Origin: Paragonimus westermani | Lineage: Eukaryota; Platyhelminthes; Trematoda; Plagiorchiida; Troglotrematidae | Direction: 5' to 3' | Assembly: GCA_008508345.1 (NCBI GenBank) | Contig: QNGE01000414.1 | Coordinates: 232,099 to 296,098, forward strand | Length of the DNA: 64,000 bases | In this document: in pieces, positions 26,080 through 39,340 of the stretch | How positions within the stretch are numbered: the first letter of the stretch is position 1 | Layout: each line of letters opens with the position of its first letter | Program-made: the position numbers and the translations under genes | Notes under the pieces: model-generated | Databases searched by the model: none | Told to the model about the DNA's origin: nothing | What the model saw: only the letters and a program-made list of their open reading frames with translations

Positions 26080-29000
26080 GTGTCAAAACGTTGTCCTCCT
26101 GTCTGTTCGTGAGTGAATAATCTGAGATGAACTTGATGCACGTTTTGATTGCTTCACCCTGATAAAATTGTTTTTTTGCATGTTTCACATATTCAGCCTG
26201 ATGTTGATCATAAACAAAAACGAGCTAGTTAGCTGTACCGTTTATCTCGTTAACATTTGTCAAAGCAGATACAAGACGTATTACGATAAGTTAACATTTT
26301 GTTCACTCTCATCAGTCGCAAATGTGGGAAATGCCAACTATACACATCATATAGATGAGGACAAAAAAGGAATAGACACGCCTACAAGCAAACCAAGCGT
26401 TACGTAATCACACTTATTACAGAGAAGCGAGGTCACTGGCCAGTCAATTGGCGGTTTGTTCAGACGCTGCACCTACCGTGGCCAGAAATCCATCGGATCG
26501 ATGGCCAACCGACGTGGTCAAACCAATGGACAGGCGTAGTATGCCTTCTGTCTGTTTTGAGGAAGTTGTTAAATGGAACTCGGGGTGCAATATTTCGGTT
26601 ACATTCGTTGTAATTCAATGAATTCTTGGACGGTTTGGGCACAAGACGTTCAACTGAATCCTGCAAGATGTTCTGCAGGAGGTATTCTGAATGACGATGT
26701 TTACTGTGTATAAGTTCGACACGCAGTTTGCCTTCAAGCATCGAAACCGTCGTGTGGACTTCAAACGCTGGACCAGTTAAATAGATAGTATGTTCGGGCA
26801 CAAGTATTCCGCCGTTTCCTCCATACGTTCGTTAAGCCTTTCGAATACTTATACGGGTAAACATCTGTTTCAAGATAGCTCAGCCCCAGCAAAATTTTTG
26901 GTAATAGTTTAGGGTGATATGATAGTTGACTGTTTTTCAGGCTGCACCCACAGGTTTGGAATCAAGGTTTGCGTAGTCTGTGGCCCTGTTATGAAAATCC
27001 GTAAATTTTCCAGGATGAGAAACTTTTTGTTCATTGTTCGGCAGTTCGTGGTGTGAACGAACCTAAATGAATTACAAATAGGCTCATTGATTACAATCTG
27101 AAATTTCGAGGTTGTCCACCTGCGATGGACCAGAGTTTGTGCTGGATTCATTCGGTCAACATTGCAGAGATCTCATCGCTAGACACGTCTAACCCCTGTG
27201 ACAAGACGTCATCAAAAAAGCAACTGTAAGCAAATGCTTACCAATTTACTGACCCATTCGAGCCGTTACAGTGTGCGGCCAGCAACCCAGCCACAAACTT
27301 AGTGCTAAATTGCACAGATACGTGAGGTTGAATAATGCAAGAGGCATCACAGGTGAGCGTGGTAACATTTTCATACATGTTGCTTTTATTAAGACTCATT
27401 TTAAGAATACGAAACCATGATAATGAATCAGAAAATGGCAAATGTGGGCACTTTGAAAAGTTCTACGTTAGACAAACTTGATTATACTGAGTATGTTAGT
27501 TTAAGCTTGCCACTTGTGCACGCTTAGCCTTCTGTTGCGTAATGGATAGGCTGTCACACTGACCATGATGTGACAAGGTTATCTGAGCGACCGTATTTAG
27601 TGGGTGTAATTTTCTTAACTGATTCCGAACGACTACTTTGCATGTGTCCCTTAGTAGAATGACATTCACGTCGGCTGCCGCAGTTTTGGTCATCTTAAGC
27701 ACTGAGCCCATGCAATATCTTCTCGTTCTATTATGCACTTCCCGTACGGTAGTCTGGCCGCACTGTCCTACACAACAGCAGACGGCGTGACAAATGTGGG
27801 TATTTCATAATCGTGTTTTGACACAACCTTATGAGCAAATCCGTCGCCAATTTTAAGCGAAACTCTGTGCTAGTAGATGTCAGGAAGAGTGTGGTTGACA
27901 CGATCATTCACCCAGCTTTATTAAGTCGTTACTCTAGTAAGAAGCTATTATCTATCCTTATTAAAATAGCGTCGCAGAGGTAACTACTTCATTTCACCGA
28001 ATCAGTCAACTGTTCCACAACGTTCGCCGTATTATTTCATAGCTGTATGACTTCGACTAGGCACGAAGTCAACTTTCCACGCGTTGATCATAGGGCTGTT
28101 GCAAGTAGTAAACTCATTGCTTAAATGGCCTTATAAAGTCTTAGTTCAGCATCTCGAAAAAGACGAGAGACATCGTTCAAATCAGCCCTCAATAAACAAT
28201 TAACAATCTTGACAGATGGACTACGAATAAGGCAACCTTATCAGCAAGCTGTAATACTCTACGTTTCAACTACCTCCGGTGGCCTTCCTCAGGAGTGTTG
28301 TACTTGAGATCACCTCCTTTGTTAATGCGATTTTGATTACAAAACTTCTGGGGGAATCCATTCAAGGTGGTTGAAACTAAAGTCGTGTGTGATTTGTAGA
28401 CATACGGTCTCACCTTATTACATACGAAAATGCGAATCTTGTCAGAATGCGCTCTCTTTAAAAGTGTGTCACTGTGTCATACACCCAGGCAATCATAACC
28501 CTAACGTCGCCCAAATGTTAACAACATTCTGCATCTCAATTCGAGTGTGTCCCAGTAGACAAGAGGTGAAAGAAACAAAACAAATCCTGGTTTAACTACA
28601 ACAAATTATTCACATTTATGGCAGAGATTTGCATGAAAATTAAGGTGGGACCACACTCGACAAACGCAATTTCCTAAACCTCCATTGAAACGGTGCTTGG
28701 AATTCCAGTATCATCGTTTTCGTTCATACTATGTTTCCAACGAACTTTCCTCCCAGACTACTGACGCAATCGGTTAATGCAAACTTACTAAGTGTCTTCG
28801 AATGGCCGCTTAGAATTCAGGTTATTCTGCACAATTATCTCTTGCACAAATGCGTTCCAACATTCCAACGTTAACAGAATGATCCATCATATACTGTGCG
28901 ATCGTGCCGGACACCCGTTCATTTTTCTCGCCGTCTTAACAGGTTTTGTTGATGTCCGCTCTGTGTTTTGCTGCTTAAGTCACCAAATAATGTTCGCTTC

Positions 29001-30750
29001 TAAAATTGTCCGCCTTCTGATTCCTGATTTCCTGTTCGCACTACCGTGGGAACTGTTCCCAGCCTTTTTCGAAACTGACGTAGTTAAATTGCATTACTTC
29101 AGAAGTTTTCTACCTACCACAGTGCTCTGAATCCGGTTAGGTGCACACTTTGCTATATCAGTTTAACCTGTTTCGGTCAGTTTGAATGCGTTACTGTCTC
29201 TTATGGATTCTGCAAATTAGTACTTTGGGTATATACGCAAGTTTTCCATAACTGCTGAGTCATTGCTCACCATTTTCTCTATGAACAGTTTTATGTAAAA
29301 CGTCATGTACAAATTTAACAAGGCTTTCTAAATGCTGTAAAAAGCAGCATAACGCTGCAATCATTTTCACCAAACCTTCATCTATTTTAATCAGTGAGTG
29401 CGTTGTCGACTACCATTGAGTCTGCTCTGGAGTGCATTGAGCACACTGTTATGCGCATGCTCCACCTGCTGAGTCGTGCAGAATTTGACCACACACAAAC
29501 TCAACGTGTCAAACTCGCCTAACTCCGGGTTGCTCCTCGATTACTTAAATATATTTATGTTCAAAATTCATGACTGTTACCGATTACTAGGCTTTGAACT
29601 TCATTTATAATTCCTCGAAAACCTCGACTAAATTCTCCGAAATCATGACTTAACGATAGAAAGTCGCACATTCTTTATGAGCGTATCGGAGTGAATTGTG
29701 CAAAACGATTCAACCCTTCCAATATTCATCATACCGTTATGAACCTAGAGATCTGTGTGACAGATTGTTTGCCTGTTCAACGACTATCTATCCCCGAAAG
29801 ACACTTAATCCTGAGAAGAGACATTTAGATGGCACTTCGAAGTGGACGACGACTAGGCAGTGAACGAAGCTTATTTTCTTTGTATTAAGTTTGAGATGAA
29901 GTTGCGACCAGAGTTCATATAATTGTATGCACTTACACTATTCAGGACAGCAAGACGAATAGGTGAACGAACACCTTCCAGAGACTTGACCACAATCCAA
30001 TGGTTACTGAAAATGACAGAATCGCTACAGCTGTTACATGTCAGAGACGGATTGTGGAGAACTTACACCCCTCGCAAAACGGCCTGGAAAAAATGAAGTC
30101 CCTAGCTCAAATTTTCTGTTGTTGTCCAGAACTAGAGTCAGATATTTTTCACATTGCTGCAAATTTTACAAGTTTTTCGGGTAATCTGAAGTGTAACTGT
30201 TCACAGAGGAACCCAAGCGAAGAGTTCAAGTGAATTATTGCGTATCATCTCCGCTACATTATTATGCATTGGTGATTACTGTCTAATGTTCCCACCTAAT
30301 CCCTCAATGCGGAATTTACTATGCCGTCGCTGAGTAAATCACATGACCGAATTGCACTCCCAACTCTTTTTGTTAAACAAATCGACTGGCACCATTTATT
30401 CTCCACTTTTAAACATATCCAGGTGAAATTTTGCTTGTAACTTGAAGAGTAGTGTCAGCGCTACTAAGTCAACGAGTATAAATGATCTTGACAGAATTAT
30501 TGGTAATCTTCTAATTCAGCAAACAAATACCTTGGAAAATCACACTAAATTATTTGAATGAGGAATTCTGTGATATAGTCCAAGATGTGTTCAATCCTCA
30601 GGCATTACTCATTGTCAATGCAATGATTTACTCCTGTTAACCAGAATTATCTTCGGTAATGTTGGAATACTTCAGATGCTTTGTATTAACAATCAGGTAG
30701 TGCAACAAAGACGCACTGTTCAAGTGAACACTGACGGTGTCATCGAGGTT
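26080..30750. other. Anonymous sequence, no supported gene
   Basis: Several frames of 70-113 codons occur (26460-26801 minus, 28792-29130 plus), none with a motif or splice context I can defend. The frame at 28371-28595 has a CxxC/CxxC spacing that I judge accidental. Confidence 0.4.
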
Positions 30751-30757
30751 AATGCAG

Positions 30758-30937
30758 GTCTTTGCGGTGAATCGAACAAAGTCAGTGGGTAACCTGAAAA
30801 GTACGCAGTCACAAGCGAGGATTCCTGCACTACAAGCTCATATGTTAGACATAGCGAGAGACAACTTAAACCGCACACTCACACAAACACTTGTAGAGCA
30901 GCTTACAAAACTTACCAACGCACAGGCACACTTACAG
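30758..30937 (+). CDS. Candidate internal exon, unrecognised protein
   Basis: An open stretch of exactly 60 codons lies between a possible acceptor (AATGCAG at 30751-30757) and a good donor (CAG|GTATGT at 30938). It begins and ends on codon boundaries, so it would be a symmetric phase-0 exon. The peptide is hydrophilic with an amphipathic helical look (LTQTLVEQLTKLTNAQAHLQ). The pyrimidine tract before the acceptor is poor, which weakens the case. I do not recognise the family, and no partner exon is visible. Confidence 0.3.
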
Positions 30938-32017
30938 GTATGTACACTTTCATTGTTCCTCATGCAGTTGTAGAGTATCTCAGTGAACACAGCAAATACG
31001 GCTCTTTATCTTGCTAATGCTGGTCAACAAGGTTTGACTAACAACTCGTTGCAAATTGACACATTTTGTCAGGGTTGACTTTGTACGAGAGTTCCGGATC
31101 GAAAGCAATGCTGGCAGTTAACTCCTTTTCTTCACAATTGCAACTAAAATCGATCTCAGTTTACCAATTGACTTGACACAATAATAGCGCGTTTCAAAAA
31201 CAGCATTGTGATTTAGATTCGTTTACATTATAATGACTTAAAATAAGGTGTATATTGTTACTATGAGTTGGTTGAGATATTTGCCCTAAAGTATTAGAGA
31301 CAGTGATAAGAGTTGTCTGTTGCTCCAAACTCGCCATCATTATCGGACTTGAACTTGAGAAAGTGGAGTAAAATACAATGCGTATCTCAGTGAATGTGTG
31401 AGACATAACATGAACATACCGAAAGAAGCTTGAATGAAACCAAAATCGGACCCAAATAATGAATACTTTTATGAACAGTGACCACTGGACGATTCCAGAC
31501 ACAGTCTGAACCTGCAAAATGGTTAAATTAAGGTAAAACTGTGAGTTCTAAGGGTATCCTTTAAAATTCTCTGTGAATATGGGAGATACAAAATGACAAA
31601 ACCAGTTCATTTGATGTGACATACATCCACAAGTGAATAAACAACAGAAACTTGGTTGAACTTTTTAAAAAAACAGCGTACTTACGTCAAAAAGACAAGT
31701 TTTGATGGTGCACTGGAATTAACATTCATAGATAAAAATATCGAGACGGAAAAATCGACGACAATAAACTTAAAGAAAATTTAAACCTGCATGATATGAT
31801 GCACTGCTCAGAAATGTTGCTTATAGGATGGTCACAAAGTCTGACTGGACTTACATCCAGCTCAAACCGCATCCTCAGGTCAAGCACAATAAAGCAATTC
31901 AACATTACTACATTTGAACACAGTTAGAAGGAACGGGAAACTGTTCAACCAAACATGTTGTTACTTGCGCCATAGACTCGTACGAACTAAGCGGAGTTCG
32001 AAAATTGTCAGATTGCT

Positions 32018-32280
32018 GATGAGTAGTCGGGGATTTGGTTTATTTCCAAGTTGACCGTCACTCATTTGATCGCAGCTTTCGCATTCAGACAGACTTTCCA
32101 GCCAGCCTCTTTCAAAAACAAGCACTAGACTCGAGTTTCACTCTCATTAGAGCTCGTCAGTAGTGTATATCCTTTCCACGGCCGCGATTTGAACTCCGGC
32201 CAGGCTTTTCGTAGAGCAACCGTGTTGACCACTGCGCCACTGACCTCACATTAGGCAAGACCGAATTATCAAATCTGAAC
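32018..32280 (-). mobile_element. tRNA-derived SINE, copy B
   Basis: This is a full-length copy of the SINE at 25811-26074, in the same orientation. The A box complement (TTGACCACTGCGCCAC) lies at 32225-32240 and the B-box region (GATTTGAACTCC) lies upstream on the plus strand. Between the boxes the sequence differs from the other copies (AGGCTTTTCGTAGAGC in place of the ATTCCAATCATGAGG type), so the anticodon-arm region is rearranged. The tail is complete, including the AAATAAACC segment. Confidence 0.9.
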
Positions 32281-34451
32281 GCTCGGCGCTCGAGGCGATC
32301 GGGAACCTGATCGTTGCTCACAATCAAAAGTGTATTAATTACTGTCGAAGGACTGTTACTCGTTTGTTACAACAACACCATTGACATCAACGTTTCAGCG
32401 ATAACCGCGATGTAACCCACTAAAAGAAGGAACCAAGCACCAACCGCATAAAATCATCTTGGCAGTAAAAGAAACAACAATGGTAATTCAACAATTGTAA
32501 AATCTATGAACAAATTTTATGTTTTTATTTATTAACTGCGCAAACGTTTTCAATGTCCCGTCGTGAAACAAATCATCACCGACTATTCATCAATCACAAT
32601 GCGTGCCTCTTAGGACGCACTGGGTGGGATCCAATGGCCATCAGTTTGATTACAGTATTGTTACCTGGGGAGTCGATCTATTCATTCTATCCGCGTTTTA
32701 TTTCATTTTTGCGTCTACTTCTGAGTCTACTTGCTGTCGTTATAACTTCCTGTTGTTAACACGTGTTTGGCTGATCATCATTCGGCAGATTAGACCACCA
32801 CAACACTTATGTGCAAAACACTCGAAAACATTTTGAACAAACGCTTCGAACGTCCTTTTTGACTACATTGCCCGTGATTAACTTGTTCTGATGTGTTACA
32901 GGCAAAGTCGAGCGCTAACGAAGATCAGATGTGAGATAAGCCTGTGAAAAGTACAACGACTAGGAAGATAATTTGTCAGACGCAACAGACAAATCGAACG
33001 TTCTGGTTTCAGACAACCGTTATACTTTTGCAACATAAAGTCACCGTGAGACAGCATTCTTCTAAAGTAAGAGCCCCAGCGATAGCCCTGTAGAAGTTGA
33101 GAACACGAATAAGCACGATACATAGGCCCAGTCAAACCCACAAACAACATACACGTTCGGAAACCAACATGGTGCCAACAACACGGTATTGCTCTGTATT
33201 AGACGGATTTCTTTTGTATAATATGCTGAGTGTTATGACCTTGAATGCAGATAGACAAGAATGTAAGTAAACCGTTGCCAGCGTAACTTCCTGTTGGTTG
33301 CATGGAATACGACCCTGGATTTTGTTGTACACCTAGGTTGATCCGACTGCTTGTCAACTCTTGTTGGAGTTGGAGTATTTCATTGAGGATTATTATGCAG
33401 ATTTCAGATAAATAACAACTGAAAACGAATCGTGTGTCAAATCAACTTTCAGTTTAACCTAAAGTCTGGTAAAATTTTATTGGTAAACAATAAGGAATAA
33501 AGAAATTCTAACGCGTTTATCTTGGCTGAAATGTACGTAAGCCTCAACGACAAAGTTACATGGTGTAACATAAAGAATCGTTCAGCACACTTTGACAACG
33601 AATCAGTTGGTCAACAACGCCATCGGTGCGAATATCTTCGTGAGGCGGTGCTATCTGAAGGTGTATCACAAATGGGAATGTAGGAAAAAGCCACGTGTAA
33701 TAGGTTCCGAAAAATTGAGAAAAAAACCATAAGGTGATTCCGTTGACAGAGCTTCTTATTTGCAGAAAGATTACCAGTTTGGTTAGTCTGTAGAATACGG
33801 AAGGGGTCAAAACTCAAAAACAATGGTTCGGTTGCTGGAAGGAGAGAGATGTGAACTGAATACTTGTAAAGTAAGTAGTGCTATTTTGAATTACTGGTTG
33901 TTAGCTATCTAACAGAGGAACAGATTTGTCAAAACTGATGCTCATCCATACGCAGAAAGATGATGAAGAGACTATATTTCTACAACCGAAAAGATCGTTC
34001 TCAAACACAGCTGACTGGGCAATAGTAAACTATAGAAAAGTCGGGATATTGCATCGACTGAAAGAAATCGTAAGGATAGAGTACGTTTCCTTCTGGGTTG
34101 TAACATGACTAGTGAGGAAACTCCACTTACGATGATCGAGGAACACGTATCCCTTCGTTTCCTTGTCACCTGGCCAACGTGGCTTTCACACCTGTGCACC
34201 CACTCTTAGAGCCTATACCGGATAACACAAATCTTCAGATAGTTGATGTGTAAACTGAATGGCAGAATGACAGAACGACTGTGAACCACTACGTAACCTA
34301 TTTCAAAATCATCCAGGAAGGTTGTCATATTTCTGTTTTTGAGCGCTCTACGAGTTCTGTTCGAATTTTCGGGTTATTAGGTGCACAGTAGCTGAAAACT
34401 GCTTCCTAGTGAGAAGTGTGCGAAATAATGCTCAAGTTTGCTCAAGTAGAG

Positions 34452-34591
34452 TTATGATGAATCTTCAATGCTGTGTAAGGCATGCAGCTTCAAATGCGTC
34501 GTGGCTTTCTCCACTACTGCTGCCTGAATTATTTCGCGCTTATCTTCGGATTTTGGTTCCGGTGAAAGTTTGCTAAAGAATTTCTTCGCTT
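34452..34591 (-). CDS. Candidate terminal exon, unrecognised protein
   Basis: On the minus strand a pyrimidine-containing tract ending AATTGCAG precedes an open frame of about 46 codons that ends at TAA (complement at 34452-34454). The peptide is rich in K, E and A and of helical type (AKKFFSKLSPEPKSEDKREI, then VVEKATTHLKLHALHS), unlike the cysteine-, leucine- and phenylalanine-rich random frames around it. I do not recognise it, and no upstream exon is visible. A transposon origin or chance cannot be excluded. Confidence 0.3.
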
Positions 34592-37189
34592 CTGCAATTG
34601 AAGTAACACTTTTGATAGTTAGCCTAACCGAGTGCATACGCAATCGCGACCAGGAAGGATTATCACAAAATAACTTTTCATCTAAAAATACACATTCAAA
34701 TGTGTTAGATGCATAAATGCTGAAACTTTATTTTATAAGATAATCACTGTTTCCAGTCTGTGTTACAAAATTCTACTCATTTTCTCTTTGCCTGCGTCGT
34801 ACTTAGTCGAGTCTTTGGTCTTAATGCTAACCTCCGATCTCACCTCGGACAGGGCGCTAGTCTCGTCCAATTTTTTGACGCAGTGGTTGTTAATAATATA
34901 AACAGGAGATTACGAATGAGGCACTAAGAACATTATTATCTTAGTAGCATGTGTGCTCAGGCCCTGTGCTTGGTCTACATATGCCAGTGTAGGGCTCTCG
35001 TAGGTGCCTTGATAGCCAAGGAATACAGCCACGTATGAAAACTGCATAGGCATTGTGTGGGTCACAAGAATTTCCTATGTTGCAGACATCGACTCATAGT
35101 TGATACTGATAACAAATAAATTAAAAATTTTTCATTCCAAAAAATGGCCGATTTCGCCAGCTAATGTTCTTTCTAACTCACTATCTAATCTGTTGAATGA
35201 TACTAAGTCAGAAACGAAACAGAGATCAAAATTTGACACAATACTTTGCTCACTGTTCCGAAGGCGTTTAAGTACATGTGCTACCCGCACTAAACCTGAC
35301 TAAAGTCCTAGCATTCCCATTGGATTTTTGTCAGCTGTTGTCGTAAAGAAGTTCTTTACTCGAATTCAGCTTCTGTTTAAACTAAAAGCTTCTATTCCTT
35401 ATCTTTAATAAACATATTGTCCAGCGAACTGAACACTATGATATTTCAACTTGGATAGAAGTTCTGCCTGTGGGATCAAAAGGTGGAGTCAATATATTAC
35501 TTACGGTGGTTCCTGTTGATTCCTGCACGAAACAAAAGTTAAGCATATAGCTATCCCTTGTGCAAGTCGAAGTATGAAGACCCCATGATTACCGCAACTG
35601 GGTCTTTTTGACAATGTCCGTCCTCTATACATTCTTGTCGGCCCTTCGTCGCTCACAATGACAAGGGAAGAAAATGATGAATATATTTCTAGAACAATCG
35701 TGGTAGTGATGAAAATAAGCAGTCATATGCCATCGAAATCAGTTTAAACTTCCTCTGCTAACATTCATTTATTGCTTTCAGTAGAAAGTGACGGGACTCC
35801 CCTTTTGACAGATACAGGTTCAAAAAAGCATGAAAGACTTATTTTGTGCATGCACACCCCTTTTTATGTGGGTTTGGATTTTTTGAATTACATTCTCAAG
35901 TTTGAGTGGTGACTTTCTATCGTCACGAATACCTACCTAGCTCTTCTTAGCTATCCCGGGCACAAAGGGTGAGTTGGATGATTTCTGACTAACCTCGGTC
36001 CAAAAGACTGTATACATTTAAAGTAAGGTGGAAGTCGGCTTATCATCAATTGGCTAAACCTCCCTGTTCACTGTGTGATATGCGAATATTTGCGTTACTC
36101 TGACACATATGCCGGGTTTTTTTATAAAGACTATCAGTGAATGATCAGGTGCAATACAAGAATGTAAATTATGTTGCGTATGCCTGGAATCTAACGGTTA
36201 AGCGGCCAGCTGCAGCTAGGTTCGACCCTGGTGTGTCCCGGTGTTCCCATCCTTGCTTCAGCACCACCCAGCGATGTCGCTTACACTGACTTTGAAACAA
36301 TCTCTTGTCAACCGTTTTCAAGGGGTATTGATAGCTGAATCAACTGTGCTGCGATAAGCTGGACTTATCAGACATATTTGTGTGGTCTTAGACAATGAAC
36401 CAGATGCCACTCTCATTCGGAAGTCGTTGATAAAGGAGAGAAAGGCGTGGTCGGACAGCCAAACGACTCACATTGAAAGCTCGCGGTCAGTGCAGGTGAA
36501 GGTACTTCATCCGAAGTAAAACCTTATCTAGAATCTGTCGACTCGAAGGTCGTCATATATTTAGCACGGACTTGGTCAGTTAAAAGGCTGCCAAAAGCAA
36601 ATCGCGTGATTCCTCAGAAGAGCACAATTCAATCCTGAAACCGCATTAGAAATCTACAGTTTAAGGTAGTTAGTCTTTCCTGGTGGACATGTTGATCGGG
36701 CCTGACGTCCATGAAGTTCATTGGCTCATGGAACATATGACCGGCAAATGGAATATCCTTATACAGTGACACGATATGGAAGTGGGTGCCTATGAGGCCG
36801 ATAAATTTATAAAAGTACTCCATATCTGATATTCACCCCTTTCGGTTGCACAATACAAGCAGCGGTATTGAAGGATTATACAAAATGGAATTCCTAGCTC
36901 CAACCTCAAGTAAACAACGAGATGCATCCTTCCAGAACCGTAAGGCGCTGATGAAGTTGGAGCACTCCACACTGTTGAGAGATGGTGATTATAAAATCGG
37001 CTTTTCTTGGCGTACAAAAGCATTATTTGACTCGATAACCCATCTGCTGCACTTCATCGTCTTCAGTCACTCGGCACTCAATTTCCAAGAGATGCGATTA
37101 TGAAATATTCTGCCGGCATTTCTGATAATACTGATGACGGTTATGCTGAACTTGCTGCAGATACTATTTGTGCCCGTGGCTTGATGCCC

Positions 37190-38240
37190 GTACTTGGATA
37201 ATATGTACTGCATCATCACGTTTTTTCATCTGGCCATGTCTCATAAACTATGCACCGATTTTGTTTGCGTCACATGATGTCTGTCATTCTCTAAATGATC
37301 CACTACCCCCTGGATTTGGTCTGACGAATACAATGATTAACATCCTGCTCAGATTTTGCCTCGAAATGTTAGCAATCATGGCCGATTCCGAGGTAATGGT
37401 TCATTAAATGAATTCCGGAACAGAGTCGTAACTGCTTACGGTTTTGTGATGAACGAGTATTGAACGGATATCCTCAGGACTTCCATGTATGTGTTCATGT
37501 CACTGGTGTCTCGTCTTTCCCACCTCGAGTTAGCCTCGCATTAACACAAACCATAGCAGACAGCCCTGGTCACTACCATTAGTATAACGTTCAGGGGACT
37601 TAGGAGTACTCCGCTGACGACGGCCCCCAGGTTTGCCAAACGTGTGAAGAACATTTTGATAATATGAGAATTCGAACTTTGAAAGGTGACGAGTAATGAA
37701 CAGAAGCTGTTGTCAGTTTTGCAAAAAGTGTCCTTAGGTCCATAACAGCATAACTCGACTTTCAGTGGTGAACTTCAGATGACGCTTGGTTCGTCATGGG
37801 GCAGTAAGACGGACACCCATAATTTTCGGGCCAATTTAGTGCACAGGATACTTACTAGATGTTCGTTGTCGTTTTTATATTCTACAGTTGACCCACTCGG
37901 CTAACTTGCACAAATAAAACTAACTCCTAAGACGCTTATGCAAACTTAAGTCAAGTTGGAATGACACGGTGAATGGCAGTGTGCTAAAATTGCGGGACCG
38001 ATGGCAGATCGCCGTACTCAATCTCGAACGAATATCACTGTTGAGACATCGGTCCCGATGAATTCGACGCACATATACGCTTTCTGTGACGCCTCGGAAG
38101 TGGGCTACGGAACGGTGGCTTATTAACTCGTGACAAATTTCCAACATGTCCGATGCCACCCCGTTATCATGGCTAAAGTTCCTATTGCTTATCTCCGTCC
38201 TTCCAGTGTCCCGTGAACAACGTTAGCCGGCAGTCCTCGT
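37190..38240 (+). pseudogene. pol: Decayed BEL/Pao pol (RT to RNase H)
   Basis: Across frame changes the BEL/Pao pol blocks appear in order. HSLNDPLPPGFGLTNTMINI with LLRFCLEMLAIMADSEVM (about 37290-37410) is the SLNDxLLxGPDLxNxLxxVLLRFRxExxAxxADIExMF block. HVTGVSSFPPRVSLALTQTI (about 37500-37560) is the GTSSPxxAxxALxxTAxD block. ILTRCSLSFLYSTVDPLG (about 37850-37910) is the SxxYDPLG block. HIYAFCDASEVGYGTVAY with MAKVPIAYLRP (about 38065-38200) is the RNase H HxFxDAS block and its follow-up. Stops and frameshifts abound and the RT YVDD is not readable. It is separate from the BEL fragments at 42.3, 45.2 and 52.6 kb, because the same blocks recur there. Confidence 0.82.
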
Positions 38241-39340
38241 TGGGAAATCAGCGAACCCAGTACACTCTGAGTTAGGAATATTGATGTGACCCACCGCATT
38301 TTGGACCATTTCTGTGGTTCTACTCCACAGCATTTGCTGCAACAATGTCCCGGAGGGTTTTAGCGAACGGACTGTTGACTGATCTTGTCACACCTCTTCA
38401 AGAAAATTGGCAATACATCGTTACGAAATTACGCCGAAGATTTCTTTGGTTCACCGCCTTCGAAACCCCGACAAAATAGACCATTTTTATCAATTCGGCA
38501 ATAAGCAAATGTTGCCAGCAGTTAACACTTCGTTTATTTTTGTCGGCCGCATACACTGAATATATAAAAGGCGCGTGGCAACAAGAACAACAATCAAAAA
38601 TGAAGCCCATTAATAAAATCGTGGTGAAGTCCACGGCCACAGTGCTGACTGCGTCAGTATCTTTCACACGCAGATAAGTGGTCGGTTCTGCCCGGTTAAC
38701 ATGCCTATCATGAATGACAACAGCTTTAACTTTTGATCACGTTACAACACAGCGAACAGTTTCAATAGGTCAGCTAAACGATCTGTTCCCATAATATTTT
38801 TAGCAACTGAATACGACTGGTTCCGATTTAGATGCTGTACTGGTAGTGATTGTTGCACCATCGTTAGTACGCTATGCAATAAGCCGTTTCCCTCAGATAC
38901 AAACTAACCAGACGTGATATACAATAAGACTGCTGAAGACAGACCGAGCGGTTATTTTAAGAAATACACTAGTGGTCTCGTATAGCACTATAATCGGGTA
39001 TGACAAGGAAAGTTAGCCAGGGATGTTAGAGTAAACCGGAAATGTGTGGTTTTTACGCTCATGCCATACAGTAACATGGCATACGAGCAAACCGCTATAC
39101 AAGTACCACATGAATTTCCATAGTATTCCAGATACTATGTGCCACCATAATTTTTGGAGCTGTCTTAACCAACATAACTCAGTCACACCAGCAAAATCTC
39201 CAATTCGCCAAACAACTCCCTCTTGTAAGGTCAGTGTGAGAGCAGCCTTTCCACTCCGTTGAAGACACAGGCATCGAGAATTTCAGGGTACGCTCACCTC
39301 AGATGCCTGGGCGACCTCTGATACACGCGCGGTCTTTTCT

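Larger units (their letters stand above)
30940..36850. other. Anonymous sequence apart from a SINE and one candidate exon
   Basis: Outside 32018-32280 and 34452-34591 I find no supported feature. A B-box-like string (GGTTCGACCCTGG, 36219-36231) occurs without an A box at tRNA spacing. Decayed upstream parts of the BEL/Pao fragment that becomes readable at 37.2 kb may start somewhere before 36.9 kb. Confidence 0.4.

Noticed and set aside
28371..28595. CxxC...CxxC pattern suggesting a zinc finger
   Set aside because: The spacing fits no family I know, there is no start or splice context, and cysteine-rich random frames are common nearby.
36219..36231. Perfect B-box-like string GGTTCGACCCTGG, possible tRNA gene
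   Set aside because: No A box at the right distance and no cloverleaf could be drawn. It was left as a possible SINE trace.
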